Assembly: GCF_026239695.1 (NCBI RefSeq)
Contig: NZ_JAPIVS010000008.1
Coordinates: 186,001 to 250,000, forward strand
Source of the DNA: Pedobacter sp. MC2016-15
GTDB taxonomy: Bacteria; Bacteroidota; Bacteroidia; Sphingobacteriales; Sphingobacteriaceae
Reading direction: 5' to 3'
Length of the DNA: 64,000 nucleotides
How positions within the stretch are numbered: the first letter of the stretch is position 1; every line of letters starts with the position of its first letter. Under the pieces are notes generated by a model. The model saw only the letters and a program-made list of their open reading frames with translations. It did no database searches and had not been told where the DNA came from. Positions 34,628-43,406 of this stretch are shown here, in pieces. The translations under genes and the position numbers were made by a program.

Positions 34628-36457
34628 TTATTGATATCCCAATGCCTGTAGCGCAAACAGCTCGGCATAGCGGCCTCCTTTAGCTATTAACTCTTCATGC
34701 GAACCCACTTCTTTGATCTCACCTTTCTCAAGTACCAAAATCCGGTCTGCCATACGGACGGTAGAGAAGCGATGTGAGATCATCACCGCCATTTTATTTC
34801 GGGTCAGTTCCGTAAACCGCTGAAAGACCTCAAATTCCGCACGGGCATCGAGAGCTGATGTAGGCTCATCCAGTATCATCAGCTGCGCTTCGCGCATGTA
34901 CGCACGTGCGAGGGCTACCTTTTGCCATTCGCCACCTGAGAGTTCCACACCTTTAGCAAAACGTTTGCCCAGCATCTGGCCATATCCACCCGGTAAATTC
35001 TGTGCTATATTGTCTGCCAGGCTCTGTTCTGCCGAGCGGTGGATCAGCTCTTCATTGCCCTGTTCCCGGATATTCCCTGCCGCGATGTTTTGCGAGAAAG
35101 TCATCTGGTATCGTAAAAAATCCTGAAAGATAATGCCGATATGCTCACGAAGATCATACAGGTCGTATTCTTTAAGGTCATAACCATCCAGCAGAATGCG
35201 TCCTTCAGTAGGGTCATATAAACGCGCCAGCAGTTTCACCAGCGTACTTTTGCCGGCCCCGTTCTCACCCACTAAAGCCACCTTCTCTGCGGGATGCAGG
35301 GTAAAATTGAGATTGCGGTTGGCCCAGCGTTCACTGTTCAGGTATTTGAAACCAACGTTCTCAAAGGTAAATCCATGCATGATCGGATTTGGGAAGCATC
35401 GCGGGGAATCTGAATTATGAATCTTTGGGTGGATCTCGAAAAATTCAAAGAAGTCGCTGAGGTAGATTGCACCCTGAGATACCGCTGTAAAGCGGGCCAG
35501 CATACTTTCCAGCATACTGCGCAACTGACGGAAGGAACCCGCCAGGAAGCTGAGCTCCCCAATGGTCAGCACACCTTTTATCGTTTGCTGGATAATAAAA
35601 ACATAGGCGCCGTAATACCCCAGGCTTCCCAATAAGGTGAAAAAAGTGCCCCATAGCGAGCGGTTTACAGCAATCTTCGTGTTATCGACATAAAATTGTT
35701 GCGATAAAACCTTAAAGCGGTCGATCACAAATCCGGACAGGCTGAACATCTTGATCTCTTTAGCAGTTTCGTCACTCGCGCCGATATAGCGCAGGTAATC
35801 CAGTTCCCGTCGTTCAGGTGTTTGGCGGCGGCTTAGCGCATACGTTTGATCATTAAAGTAAGATTCCCCAAGAAAGGCCGGTAATACCGCTATGACCAGC
35901 AAAAGGATCAGCCATGGATTAAAAACAATCAGACCGGCCGCCAGCAGACCTATCGATATCAGGTCCTGCAGCTGGCTCAACACTTGCGAAACCAGAACTG
36001 TGCGTCCCGCCGTTTGCTGTCGCGCACGTTCCAGTTTATCGTAAAAGATGGCATCTTCAAACTGATCCAGATCCAGGGAAGCTGCGTGCTCCATTATTCG
36101 TACAGAAGTATGGTTGGCAAACAGGTCGCCCAGTAGACTGTCCATTAATGTTATAGCACGCGTTAATCCATCAGAAAGGATTGCCAGCAGAAGTTCTGCC
36201 GCCACCAATTCCCAGAGGTAAGTTTCTGAAAATGACGACTGATTTCTGGATAGCAGGAGGACCTGATCAATGATCAGCTTGCCGATAAAAAGGAGGGAGA
36301 ATGGTATGGCGGCTTTGAGTAAGCGCAACACAATATTTGCGGTCATCATTCCCGGACCAGATTGCCATACTAGCCTGAAAAATTGCGGCAGGTTACGAAA
36401 GGCACTAAGACGGTCTCGTAGGGTAAGTTTTGTTGTAGGTTTATATGTTTTGGGCAT
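34628..36457 (-). CDS. ABC exporter (fused membrane and ATPase half-transporter)
   Basis: The 609-residue type I exporter half has an N-terminal six-helix membrane domain (about 30-330) and a nucleotide-binding domain (about 350-605). The latter has Walker A VGENGAGKSTLVKLL, Q-loop IIFQDFLRY, signature LSGGEWQKVALARAY, Walker B LMILDEPTSALD and the switch His in VMISHRFSTVR. It resembles MsbA/lipid or peptide exporters; the cargo cannot be told. It appears monocistronic. The unusual second signature residues (GGEWQK) are within the normal range for such Bacteroidota transporters. Confidence 0.95.
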   Translation of the reverse strand: MPKTYKPTTKLTLRDRLSAFRNLPQFFRLVWQSGPGMMTANIVLRLLKAAIPFSLLFIGKLIIDQVLLLSRNQSSFSETYLWELVAAELLLAILSDGLTRAITLMDSLLGDLFANHTSVRIMEHAASLDLDQFEDAIFYDKLERARQQTAGRTVLVSQVLSQLQDLISIGLLAAGLIVFNPWLILLLVIAVLPAFLGESYFNDQTYALSRRQTPERRELDYLRYIGASDETAKEIKMFSLSGFVIDRFKVLSQQFYVDNTKIAVNRSLWGTFFTLLGSLGYYGAYVFIIQQTIKGVLTIGELSFLAGSFRQLRSMLESMLARFTAVSQGAIYLSDFFEFFEIHPKIHNSDSPRCFPNPIMHGFTFENVGFKYLNSERWANRNLNFTLHPAEKVALVGENGAGKSTLVKLLARLYDPTEGRILLDGYDLKEYDLYDLREHIGIIFQDFLRYQMTFSQNIAAGNIREQGNEELIHRSAEQSLADNIAQNLPGGYGQMLGKRFAKGVELSGGEWQKVALARAYMREAQLMILDEPTSALDARAEFEVFQRFTELTRNKMAVMISHRFSTVRMADRILVLEKGEIKEVGSHEELIAKGGRYAELFALQALGYQ

Positions 36458-36651
36458 GGGTGACTAAGTCTGGCAGCTAGTGATGATAAAGATGTAATAT
36501 ATGCTAAATTCAAAACTTTGGCTCTAAAATATTGTCATACTTCTGTGCAACAAACTTTACTAATTTACTATCATATTTAGGGCTCTAGAGGCTTAAATAT
36601 TGTTTTTTGAAAGAGCCAGACAAATCTCCGAGACTATAAAAATTAGATATA

Positions 36652-36900
36652 ATGATACATCCGATTGAACAATACGCAATTAATGCGGTTACTGAACTTA
36701 GAAAAAGGCATAATCTAAAACAAAGTGATTTAGCTACAGTACTAAATACTGTACCGTCTTTTATCAGCAATGTTGAAATATCAAGCCATCCGGCGAAGTA
36801 TAATCTTACTCATCTCCATTCATTGTCAGCTTTCTTTAAAGTGTCGCCAAGAGAATTCTTTCCTGACCAAGCATTTCATATTGATCCAGAAAATGAATAA
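36652..36900 (+). CDS. Tiny XRE-family regulator (PIEQYAI-type, copy 2)
   Basis: This protein of 82 residues starts MIHPIEQYAINAVTELRKRH, with a helix-turn-helix (QSDLATVLNTVPSFISNVE) and the tail SPREFFPDQAF. It is nearly superimposable on the copies at 10345 and 46973: same start motif, same AKYNL block in the middle and the same Pro-Asp near the end. A rightward group of small orphan genes follows. Its role is unknown. Confidence 0.85.
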   Translation: MIHPIEQYAINAVTELRKRHNLKQSDLATVLNTVPSFISNVEISSHPAKYNLTHLHSLSAFFKVSPREFFPDQAFHIDPENE

Positions 36901-37043
36901 CGCAGATTGTAGTGATTTAAATGTACCTGTTTTACGCGTGCATTTAAACTTATAGAAAGAGAATTGGTCCATTTTAAGGTCTCCCTTATCCATATTATGG
37001 ACTGTTATTTGCATGTAGATAAATCTAAAACAAAACGCATAAT

Positions 37044-37337
37044 ATGGAATCCCACATCGAAGTTATGTATGACGACAGGTATCACGATGCCAGGTCTAAA
37101 TTCGAGATCCTCATCTATCAAATACAGTCTTCTTACCAGGTCTGGTTTGATAAACGAATTAATGTAATGACGAATGATTTTCCTGACAAAATCTATAATT
37201 ACTACCGTTATTATTATAATGACAAACATGAAATCGCACTATCTATCAAGGAAGAATTACCAAAAGTTATAAGCAGAGAATGCTCTCAGGCATTTGATTC
37301 TATATTCTTATCGAGTGTAGTTATAAATGCTCAATAG
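37044..37337 (+). CDS. Small hypothetical protein (97 aa)
   Basis: The 97-residue frame from ATG 37044 is Tyr- and Asp-rich (VMYDDRYHDARSKFEILIYQ, NYYRYYYNDKHEIALSIKEE) and looks helical. A leftward frame (37005-37229) covers part of it but has a poor composition. The gene follows the tiny XRE regulator by 143 nt. No family is recognised. Confidence 0.5.
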   Translation: MESHIEVMYDDRYHDARSKFEILIYQIQSSYQVWFDKRINVMTNDFPDKIYNYYRYYYNDKHEIALSIKEELPKVISRECSQAFDSIFLSSVVINAQ

Positions 37338-37543
37338 GGGGTTATTTGCGTATAATTCTCTTTGTTACTCTACACCATTCATATTGGAGATTATTCTATA
37401 TGTGAATTCCGATCGTAGTTTACCCTATAATTTATCTATCTATAAATTAATATAGTTGAAATAGCTTAATGTCTTATTATCAGTCATTTTCTAAAACTTT
37501 ATAGAATAGAAATCGTTTTAGCAGCTGTCAAAATTCACAATAT

Positions 37544-37687
37544 ATGACGGTTCAAAAGAAACAGAACAAGATAATAACAGTAATCATTGTAGTTTTTCTT
37601 ATTGTAATCTCAATAATGATATCTTACTATCTCAACCTCTTTGACAGCTATTCTCCGCATGAGGTTCATAATGGATATCCATTTTGA
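37544..37687 (+). CDS. 47-residue single-pass membrane protein
   Basis: From ATG 37544 to TGA 37685 the peptide reads a Lys/Gln-rich start (MTVQKKQNK), one strong hydrophobic helix (about 10-31, IITVIIVVFLIVISIMISYY) and a short polar tail (YSPHEVHNGYPF). The composition is what a real small membrane protein would show, with positive charges on the inner side, so the N-terminus should stay in the cytoplasm. It lies in a group of small orphan genes. Function unknown. Confidence 0.55.
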   Translation: MTVQKKQNKIITVIIVVFLIVISIMISYYLNLFDSYSPHEVHNGYPF

Positions 37688-37767
37688 TGGTATGGATGTA
37701 TTATTATTTAACTTTTGTTGATGATAGATAGATTTAGCTTAAACAAATTGGCCAGATCTTTGTAAAT

Positions 37768-38058
37768 ATGAATGCGCTCAACTTAACGCTTTTAAAAATG
37801 AACCAATCTAAAAACTTTTTTAACGATTTCAGATCAGGCAATATTAAAATTGGGGACATCATCAATTTTAATCGATCAGAGTATAATATTGATGAAAAGA
37901 TCAATCTTTCTGATGCTGAATTTCAAAAACAGTGGGATAATTTCAAGGATCTCATGTCCACGTATATTACATTCAAGCCTATTCTTGCTAAGTTTGATCC
38001 AAACGGAAATGGTGTTTCGATAGTGGTCACCCGCTTGTATTCTTCACCAGAAATGTAG
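37768..38058 (+). CDS. Small hypothetical protein (96 aa)
   Basis: The 96-residue frame has a helical start (LLKMNQSKNFFNDFRSGNIK) and a beta-like end (NGNGVSIVVTRLYSSPEM). The second Met (residue 11) is an alternative start. No known domain is seen. It lies between the 47-residue membrane protein and the SDR gene of cassette 4, with 179 nt before the latter. Confidence 0.55.
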   Translation: MNALNLTLLKMNQSKNFFNDFRSGNIKIGDIINFNRSEYNIDEKINLSDAEFQKQWDNFKDLMSTYITFKPILAKFDPNGNGVSIVVTRLYSSPEM

Positions 38059-38237
38059 ACTTACCGTTAGATGGTCATCAAAGGAGGTATATTTTATCAA
38101 ATCCCCTAAAGATAGTATCTCAAAACAATTATGCTTAATCTGCAGATATACCAGTAAAAAGAATACAAATATCCTGAATTCGTTTAGCGTCTGAATTCGG
38201 GGCCCCAACGACCTTTACATTTCAATTAATCAACGAA

Positions 38238-39053
38238 ATGAAAAAGACAATTTTAATAACTGGAGCAAGTAGTGGTTTGGGAAAAGAAGCCGCAATTAAA
38301 TTTCAAAAACAAGGTTGGAACGTAGTTGCAACTATGCGTAATGCTAATCATGCGCATGAATTGGAATCACTGGAGAATGTATTGATTACTACACTAGATG
38401 TAACGGATTTAGACTCCATCACAGCTTCCGTGGAGGCGGGTATTCAGAGATTCGGCAAAATCGATGCACTACTCAATAATGCAGGTTATGGGGCTTATGG
38501 GCCTTTGGAATCATTTTCAAGGGAAAAAATCCTGCGTCAATTTAATACAAATGTTATCGGCCTCCTGGATGTAACAAAGGCATTATTACCTCATTTTCGT
38601 GCCAATAAAAGTGGTGTTATCATTAATATCTCTTCAATTGGTGGCAAAATGGCCTTTCCATTGGGTACATTGTATCATGGGACGAAGTTTGCAGTGGAAG
38701 GCATTTCCGAATCGTTAAGTTACGAGCTGGCACCAATGGGTGTAAGGCTGAAAATTGTTGAACCTGGTGCGATAGCAACTGACTTTACCGGACGATCCCT
38801 GGACTTTAGCAACAATGAATCTCTCACAGAATATCAACCTTTTATCGGAAAAATTATGTCAGCAATGGAGACACTGTTCCAGCATGCTTCGCCAGCAAGT
38901 CTTATTGCAGATGTAGTCTACGAGGCTGCTACAGATGGCAAAGATCAGCTAAGGTATATCGCTGGAGATGATGCACAGGCCATGATTGCTTTTCATAAGC
39001 AATCTGATGATCCTGCATTTATCCATGGCATTCAATCACAATTTGGAATTTAA
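38238..39053 (+). CDS. Classical short-chain dehydrogenase, cassette 4
   Basis: This 271-residue SDR has TGASSGLGKEAAIKF (about 8-22, cofactor loop), LLNNAGYGAYGPL, INISSIGGKMAFP (catalytic Ser) and YHGTKFAVEGISESLSYEL (catalytic Tyr-x-x-x-Lys). The retinol-dehydrogenase-like tail (VRLKIVEPGAIATDFTG) is typical. An AraC gene follows on the same strand 76 nt later, so this is the fourth enzyme-plus-regulator unit. NADP(H) is likely, because a basic Arg follows the second strand (TMRN). Substrate unknown. Confidence 0.93.
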   Translation: MKKTILITGASSGLGKEAAIKFQKQGWNVVATMRNANHAHELESLENVLITTLDVTDLDSITASVEAGIQRFGKIDALLNNAGYGAYGPLESFSREKILRQFNTNVIGLLDVTKALLPHFRANKSGVIINISSIGGKMAFPLGTLYHGTKFAVEGISESLSYELAPMGVRLKIVEPGAIATDFTGRSLDFSNNESLTEYQPFIGKIMSAMETLFQHASPASLIADVVYEAATDGKDQLRYIAGDDAQAMIAFHKQSDDPAFIHGIQSQFGI

Positions 39054-39129
39054 TAACCTGAAAATAAATTATTGAGATCATTATATAATAATGGTTTCAA
39101 TAATTTTGATATTTACGTTATCATCTATT

Positions 39130-40044
39130 ATGAAAAATACATTCACTCATCTGCAAAACATATCTGAAATATTTAACCTATTCGGATTGGCTAAGGATCT
39201 GTACCATCCCTTGATTGGTGTAGTGGATTTCAGTAAAGTATGTCAGCAAACAAAGCAGGATATTAAACTATCGGCGGATTACTACTCTATCATGTTCAAA
39301 AATTATCCTAATGATAAATTTAAATATGGTAGAAAGTCTATTGATTTCCAGGACGGAAGTTTAATCTGCATGGCGCCTAATCAGGTTATTGAAATTGATA
39401 GCCAGGAGAACGCTTCTGATAATATTCAAGGTTGGGGACTATTCTTTCATCCTGATCTGATAAGAGGGACTTCTTTAATGGCAAAGATGAAGGATTACAG
39501 TTTTTTTTCATATGACACGTCCGAAGCACTTCATTTGTCGGACCAGGAGAAACAGGTTCTGAATGAGTGCGTACAGAAGATCGACAGCGAGCTGAAGCAG
39601 AATATCGATGTCTACAGCCAAATGATTATCATTTCGACCATTGAACTGTTACTGAACTACTGCACCAGATTTTATGGCCGCCAGTTTATTACCAGAAAGA
39701 GCAGCCATAGTTCGGCTCTTAGTCAGTTCGAAAATATACTCACTACTTATGTCGAAGCTGCTGATCTACAGGAAAGGGGATTGCCTACAGTGAAATACCT
39801 GTCAGAACAGATGAACTTGTCTCCTAATTATTTGAGTGACTTAATAAAGAAAGAGAGTGGTAAAAATGCTCAGGATCATATCCATTTTTATTTAATAGAA
39901 AAGGCAAAAAGTAAACTTCTAAGTACCGACAAGTCGGTAAGTGAAATAGCTTACGGATTAGGTTTCGATTACTCACAGTACTTCACTAAACTATTTAAGC
40001 AGAAAACCGGGAAGACACCAATGGAATTCCGTAATGTCAACTGA
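39130..40044 (+). CDS. AraC-family regulator, cassette 4
   Basis: The 304-residue protein is the most divergent of the five AraC paralogues: KFKYGRKSIDFQDGSLICMA replaces the usual YGQQxYDFDEG block. It still keeps LFFHPDLIRGTSLMAKMKDY, FYGRQFITRKSSH, and SVSEIAYGLGFDYSQYFTKL in the helix-turn-helix. Start ATG 39130 (MKNTFTHLQN) is preferred to the upstream 39091 ATG, because it matches the length of the other copies. It lies 76 nt downstream of the SDR gene. Confidence 0.9.
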   Translation: MKNTFTHLQNISEIFNLFGLAKDLYHPLIGVVDFSKVCQQTKQDIKLSADYYSIMFKNYPNDKFKYGRKSIDFQDGSLICMAPNQVIEIDSQENASDNIQGWGLFFHPDLIRGTSLMAKMKDYSFFSYDTSEALHLSDQEKQVLNECVQKIDSELKQNIDVYSQMIIISTIELLLNYCTRFYGRQFITRKSSHSSALSQFENILTTYVEAADLQERGLPTVKYLSEQMNLSPNYLSDLIKKESGKNAQDHIHFYLIEKAKSKLLSTDKSVSEIAYGLGFDYSQYFTKLFKQKTGKTPMEFRNVN

Positions 40045-40154
40045 AGAGTTGTAAATCGAACATCAAAGTTCGGGACGATTTTTAATTTGGTCAAGTATCT
40101 ATCACACTTTAAGAAGAAGTCTCTTATTATAAAGATCAATTTTACTGATGCAAC

Positions 40155-40196
40155 CTCAAGCGGATCAAATCGAAGGAACCAATTGATCCGCTTGAG
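40155..40196. repeat. 14-bp perfect inverted repeat between convergent genes
   Basis: The arms ctcaagcggatcaa (40155-40168) and ttgatccgcttgag (40183-40196) are perfectly complementary with a 14-nt loop. The repeat lies 110 nt after the AraC stop and 26 nt before the stop of the facing gene. It has no T-tract on either side, so it is either a bidirectional terminator or another structured element. Confidence 0.7.
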
Positions 40197-40222
40197 TGCA
40201 TACGGGATATCCTGCTCAGGTT

Positions 40223-41236
40223 CTACGAAAATTCCAGGTTGTCTTCCATAACTTCCACACCGAATTCTTTTAACCGGTTGCTGATATTTTGGTTACTGAT
40301 AATCGTTTCTGGAAGATACAAACCCCCAGTCTTTGATTCAGATTCTCCATTCAGGCCCAATATCTTTTCAGTGATTAGATAAACGCCCACCGCAGTGAGG
40401 TGGGAATTACCTTCGGGTCCGGATACTATTGTGCTGAATGTTCTCTCTTCGCCTGACAAAAGGGTGCCAGAAATAGTGATATATAAATCATGTGATGCAT
40501 GCAAACCTTTGCCAGTTCCTATAGACTCCCCGGTAATAAAGTCGAAACGAATATTCTTCGCACTTGTAAAAGCGGCTATACTTGGCACATCCAGCGTACT
40601 CATTGGATAACCTATTGCTGATGATCCGTTGTGCAAATGTATAATTCTTGGGTTTTCTTTGGCTTGCACTGACAGCCAATTACCCTCTTTGCGAATCAAC
40701 GCTTCTCCGACAAAACCGCTTACTTCATTGGCAACTAAGGGCCCTACCATATCTTTTGGATCGTATAATCCTGCGAGTTCGATAGTTTCTATCTGACTGA
40801 ATTTACTTGCTAGCTCCCTTGCCATAAGCGTCAATAGTCCTGCTTGCCAATGACCTGCATATACAACAGGGGCAGCAATCGCTTTATGGAGTCCCAAAAA
40901 CGCCGTAGGAGCAATTTGATCTGCTAATTCGCTTACTGCGATACACGCAATGCCCTTTGAAATGGCAGTTTCTCTCAATATATTACTGTGATCATCTACC
41001 GCTGATATAATCAGATCAATTTTCTCAAAGGCACTTAAATCGAAACCTTCTTCGAGATTAACATAGGCCGTTTCTGTATGATTTAATTCCTTCGCTAAGG
41101 ACATTCCGTTGTCCGGATTTCGACCTCCAAGTATAAGGTTGATACCCTTATCAGCTTTTCTGATTAATCGTGCAATGTTACTTCCGACCATTCCATAACC
41201 ACCAACAATTAGAATTCGTTTTTCCTGTGTTTTCAT
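40223..41236 (-). CDS. Saccharopine-dehydrogenase-like NAD(P)-binding protein
   Basis: The 337-residue protein has an N-terminal Rossmann domain: RILIVGGYGMVGSNIARLIR with a Gly-x-Gly-x-x-Gly-type loop, LILGGRN, and LIISAVDDHSNILRETA. Its C-terminal part is of the saccharopine dehydrogenase/carboxynorspermidine type (SSAIGYPMSTLDVPSI). It should use NAD(P)H, but the substrate is unclear. It is divergent from the HxlR regulator at 41451. The start is MKTQEKR at 41236; the longer frame to 41293 adds an unlikely leader. Confidence 0.8.
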   Translation of the reverse strand: MKTQEKRILIVGGYGMVGSNIARLIRKADKGINLILGGRNPDNGMSLAKELNHTETAYVNLEEGFDLSAFEKIDLIISAVDDHSNILRETAISKGIACIAVSELADQIAPTAFLGLHKAIAAPVVYAGHWQAGLLTLMARELASKFSQIETIELAGLYDPKDMVGPLVANEVSGFVGEALIRKEGNWLSVQAKENPRIIHLHNGSSAIGYPMSTLDVPSIAAFTSAKNIRFDFITGESIGTGKGLHASHDLYITISGTLLSGEERTFSTIVSGPEGNSHLTAVGVYLITEKILGLNGESESKTGGLYLPETIISNQNISNRLKEFGVEVMEDNLEFS

Positions 41237-41399
41237 ATTAAAATTTAATTTATATAACCTTGCAACCTGCAATTCATTTAGGTGTAAGCTCAATCACAAC
41301 CTATCACAAAATGCCAAATCAGATCTTGCAGTAAAGAGCGATAATGCTTTAGACACCTTTCAATGACTGGTTGATAGGGCAAAATTAAGGTTGCATATA

Positions 41400-41407
41400 T
41401 AATTTTG
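41400..41407 (+). promoter_or_regulatory. Candidate -7 element for the HxlR gene at 41451
   Basis: TAATTTTG (41400-41407) matches the Bacteroidota -7 consensus TANNTTTG. It sits within an AT palindrome-like stretch (atata-N8-tatat, about 41396-41413). The -33 element is not clear. It would serve the HxlR gene 44 nt downstream. Confidence 0.4.
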
Positions 41408-41450
41408 TATATTACCCGCCTATTGTTAGGTACTATAAATAATGTAAGTA

Positions 41451-41819
41451 ATGAGTGAGATCAAGCAATCCTCAACCAACTTCGCAAATAAGCTCGCTCT
41501 GAGCGATGAATGTCCGGAAGTATATGCCTCACATATCATCGGAGGACAATGGACTTTGGTAATCTGTTCTTGGTTATTGAACGGGAAACTAAGATTTGGA
41601 GAACTGTCTAAAAAAATACCTGGCATTACCGAAAGAATGTTGACGCTGCAACTGCGGAAGCTCGAAGAGCATAAAATAATCAGCAGGACTGTTTATGCAG
41701 AAGTGCCGCCACGCGTAGAATATGAGCTTACAGAAATTGGATACGCATTGAAGTCGGTTATTATGGAGTTGGAAGTTTGGGGTAAAAGCCATAAAGATTT
41801 GATTGATCCATCAGTTTAA
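41451..41819 (+). CDS. HxlR-family transcriptional regulator (3)
   Basis: This 122-residue winged-helix protein has IIGGQWTLVICSWLLNG, PGITERMLTLQLRKLEEHK and PPRVEYELTEIGYAL. The N-terminal cysteine is at residue 21 (SDECPEV) and a second one lies in the recognition core (VICSW). It is divergent from the saccharopine-dehydrogenase-like gene, with a 214-nt spacer that should hold the operator. Probable ligand: electrophile or metabolite handled by that enzyme. Confidence 0.92.
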   Translation: MSEIKQSSTNFANKLALSDECPEVYASHIIGGQWTLVICSWLLNGKLRFGELSKKIPGITERMLTLQLRKLEEHKIISRTVYAEVPPRVEYELTEIGYALKSVIMELEVWGKSHKDLIDPSV

Positions 41820-42046
41820 GCAGATACTGGAGGCCCTAGGGTTGAACTACAAATTTCATATATCATAATTATACATCTGAATACCAACTTATTGTTTTTT
41901 GAAACGATATCGTAATCATGTTGTTGTAAATGCGATTGGTGCATGTGCACTACATTAAATTCAGTTGCTAAATCAACAAAAATGATCTTAAGAAATTATC
42001 AGATCCTGAATGTGGATTGCCTGAGAGTTTTAAAATACCTGGAATT

Positions 42047-42760
42047 ATGAGTTTTGAAGGAAAGAATATTTTAGTAGTCGGCGGTAGTTCCGGTATTGGC
42101 CTGTCGCTGATCAAATCATTAACTGCCAGGGGAGCTACAGTGTATAACCTGTCACGGTCGATCTCTGAGGAATGGCCGCAGGGTATTCATCACCTCAATT
42201 TCGATGTGCTGGATAACGCTGATCAATTAAGCGGCTTTTTACCTGAACAGTTACATGGACTTGTTTATGCTGTAGGAAGCATAAATCTGAAACCTTTTAA
42301 TAGGCTAAGTGAAGAAGATTTTTTAAATGACTATCGCCTGAATGTGACAGGAGCAGTAAAAGTTATTCAACAGGCTATGAAATCCCTTAAAAGTTCACAT
42401 GCAGCAGTAGTTTTGATCAGTTCTGTAGCTGCCCGTACCGGGATGGGTTTTCATGGCAGTATTTCGGCGGCGAAAGCAGCAGTTGAGGGGATGGCACTTT
42501 CATTGGCAGCTGAATTGGCCCCTAGCCGGATTCGCGTAAATGTAGTATCGCCTTCACTCACTGATACACCCTTAGCCGGGAATTTATTAAATACACCGGA
42601 ACGTCGTGAAGCTTCCGATAAACGTCACCCGCTGGGGAGAGTTGGTACACCAGAAGATATCAGTTCAGCGATCGGCTATTTGTTAAGCGAAGATAGCTCC
42701 TGGATGACCGGCCAGGTAATAGGAATTGACGGTGGCCTGGGTAAATTAAAGAATTCATAA
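42047..42760 (+). CDS. SDR-family protein with an altered active site
   Basis: The 237-residue protein has a normal SDR cofactor loop (VVGGSSGIGLSLIKSL, about 9-24) and catalytic Ser (LISSVAARTGM), but the Tyr-x-x-x-Lys motif reads ISAAK (GSISAAKAAVEGMALSL). The catalytic Tyr is thus replaced by Ile while Lys remains. Related SDRs in photolyase/folate-type clusters show the same ISAAK/VSAAK pattern and SLTDTPLA segment. It is the first gene of a three-gene operon with flavin reductase and MpaB oxygenase. ATG 42047 is preferred to the upstream TTG. Confidence 0.85.
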   Translation: MSFEGKNILVVGGSSGIGLSLIKSLTARGATVYNLSRSISEEWPQGIHHLNFDVLDNADQLSGFLPEQLHGLVYAVGSINLKPFNRLSEEDFLNDYRLNVTGAVKVIQQAMKSLKSSHAAVVLISSVAARTGMGFHGSISAAKAAVEGMALSLAAELAPSRIRVNVVSPSLTDTPLAGNLLNTPERREASDKRHPLGRVGTPEDISSAIGYLLSEDSSWMTGQVIGIDGGLGKLKNS

Positions 42761-42761
42761 T

Positions 42762-43406
42762 ATGAAACAATTTCAACACGACGATATTCTCAGCTCTGAG
42801 AAACAATTCAGGATCAATATGATCAATGGTTTGCTTGGTTACAAGACACTTAACCTTTTAGGCACTACCAATTCAAATAGATTAACGAACCTCTGTGTAA
42901 TTAGTTCCGCTTTTCACCTTGGAGCAAATCCTCCTTTGATCGGCCTAATCATGCGTCCTCAACGTGATCACAATGATACCCTAAAAAATATTATAGCAAC
43001 TGGTGAGTATACGCTCAATAATGTATTACCTGAATTTTATAAAGAAGCACACCAAACCAGTGCGGCTTACCCATCAGAAGTTTCAGAGTTTGAGCTTTGT
43101 GGCTTTAGCGAGCATTACATATCTGGGTTTAAAGCTCCCTTTGTATCTCAATCAACAATTCGTATTGGACTGGAACTGAGAGAAATTGTGGATATGAAAA
43201 TCAACGGAACTACTTTAGTTGTAGGGGAGGTGGTGCAGATTTTGGCGGAGGATGAAATCATAGGTGACGATGGTTTTATCAATCACATCACGGCGGGTAC
43301 AGTGACTGTCTCTGGCCTGGATGCTTATTTTCTGCCCGAGCCATTGGCAAGGTTGAGCTATGCCAAACCCGATCTCCCGGTTCAGGAAATCAAGGAGGAG
43401 AAGTAA
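42762..43406 (+). CDS. Flavin reductase / flavoredoxin-like FMN-binding protein
   Basis: The 214-residue split-barrel flavoprotein has FMN-contact blocks TNSNRLTNLCVISSAFHLGA and PLIGLIMRPQRDHNDTLKN, and ATGEYTLNNVLPEFYK. It likely reduces flavin with NAD(P)H or uses bound FMN for electron transfer. It starts 1 nt after the SDR stop, and its stop overlaps the MpaB start by one base (TAATG). Thus the three enzymes are made together, perhaps supplying reducing power to the oxygenase. Confidence 0.85.
   Translation: MKQFQHDDILSSEKQFRINMINGLLGYKTLNLLGTTNSNRLTNLCVISSAFHLGANPPLIGLIMRPQRDHNDTLKNIIATGEYTLNNVLPEFYKEAHQTSAAYPSEVSEFELCGFSEHYISGFKAPFVSQSTIRIGLELREIVDMKINGTTLVVGEVVQILAEDEIIGDDGFINHITAGTVTVSGLDAYFLPEPLARLSYAKPDLPVQEIKEEK
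43392..43400 (+). promoter_or_regulatory. Strong Shine-Dalgarno site before the MpaB gene
   Basis: The sequence aaggaggag ends 5 nt before ATG 43406 and is fully complementary to the usual 16S rRNA tail. It is rare in Bacteroidota, where Shine-Dalgarno sites are normally weak. It also encodes Lys-Glu-Glu at the end of the flavin reductase gene. Confidence 0.5.

Noticed and set aside
40155-40196. Attachment site of a mobile element
   Set aside because: No integrase, direct repeat pair or tRNA is nearby, and an inverted repeat between convergent genes is more simply a terminator.
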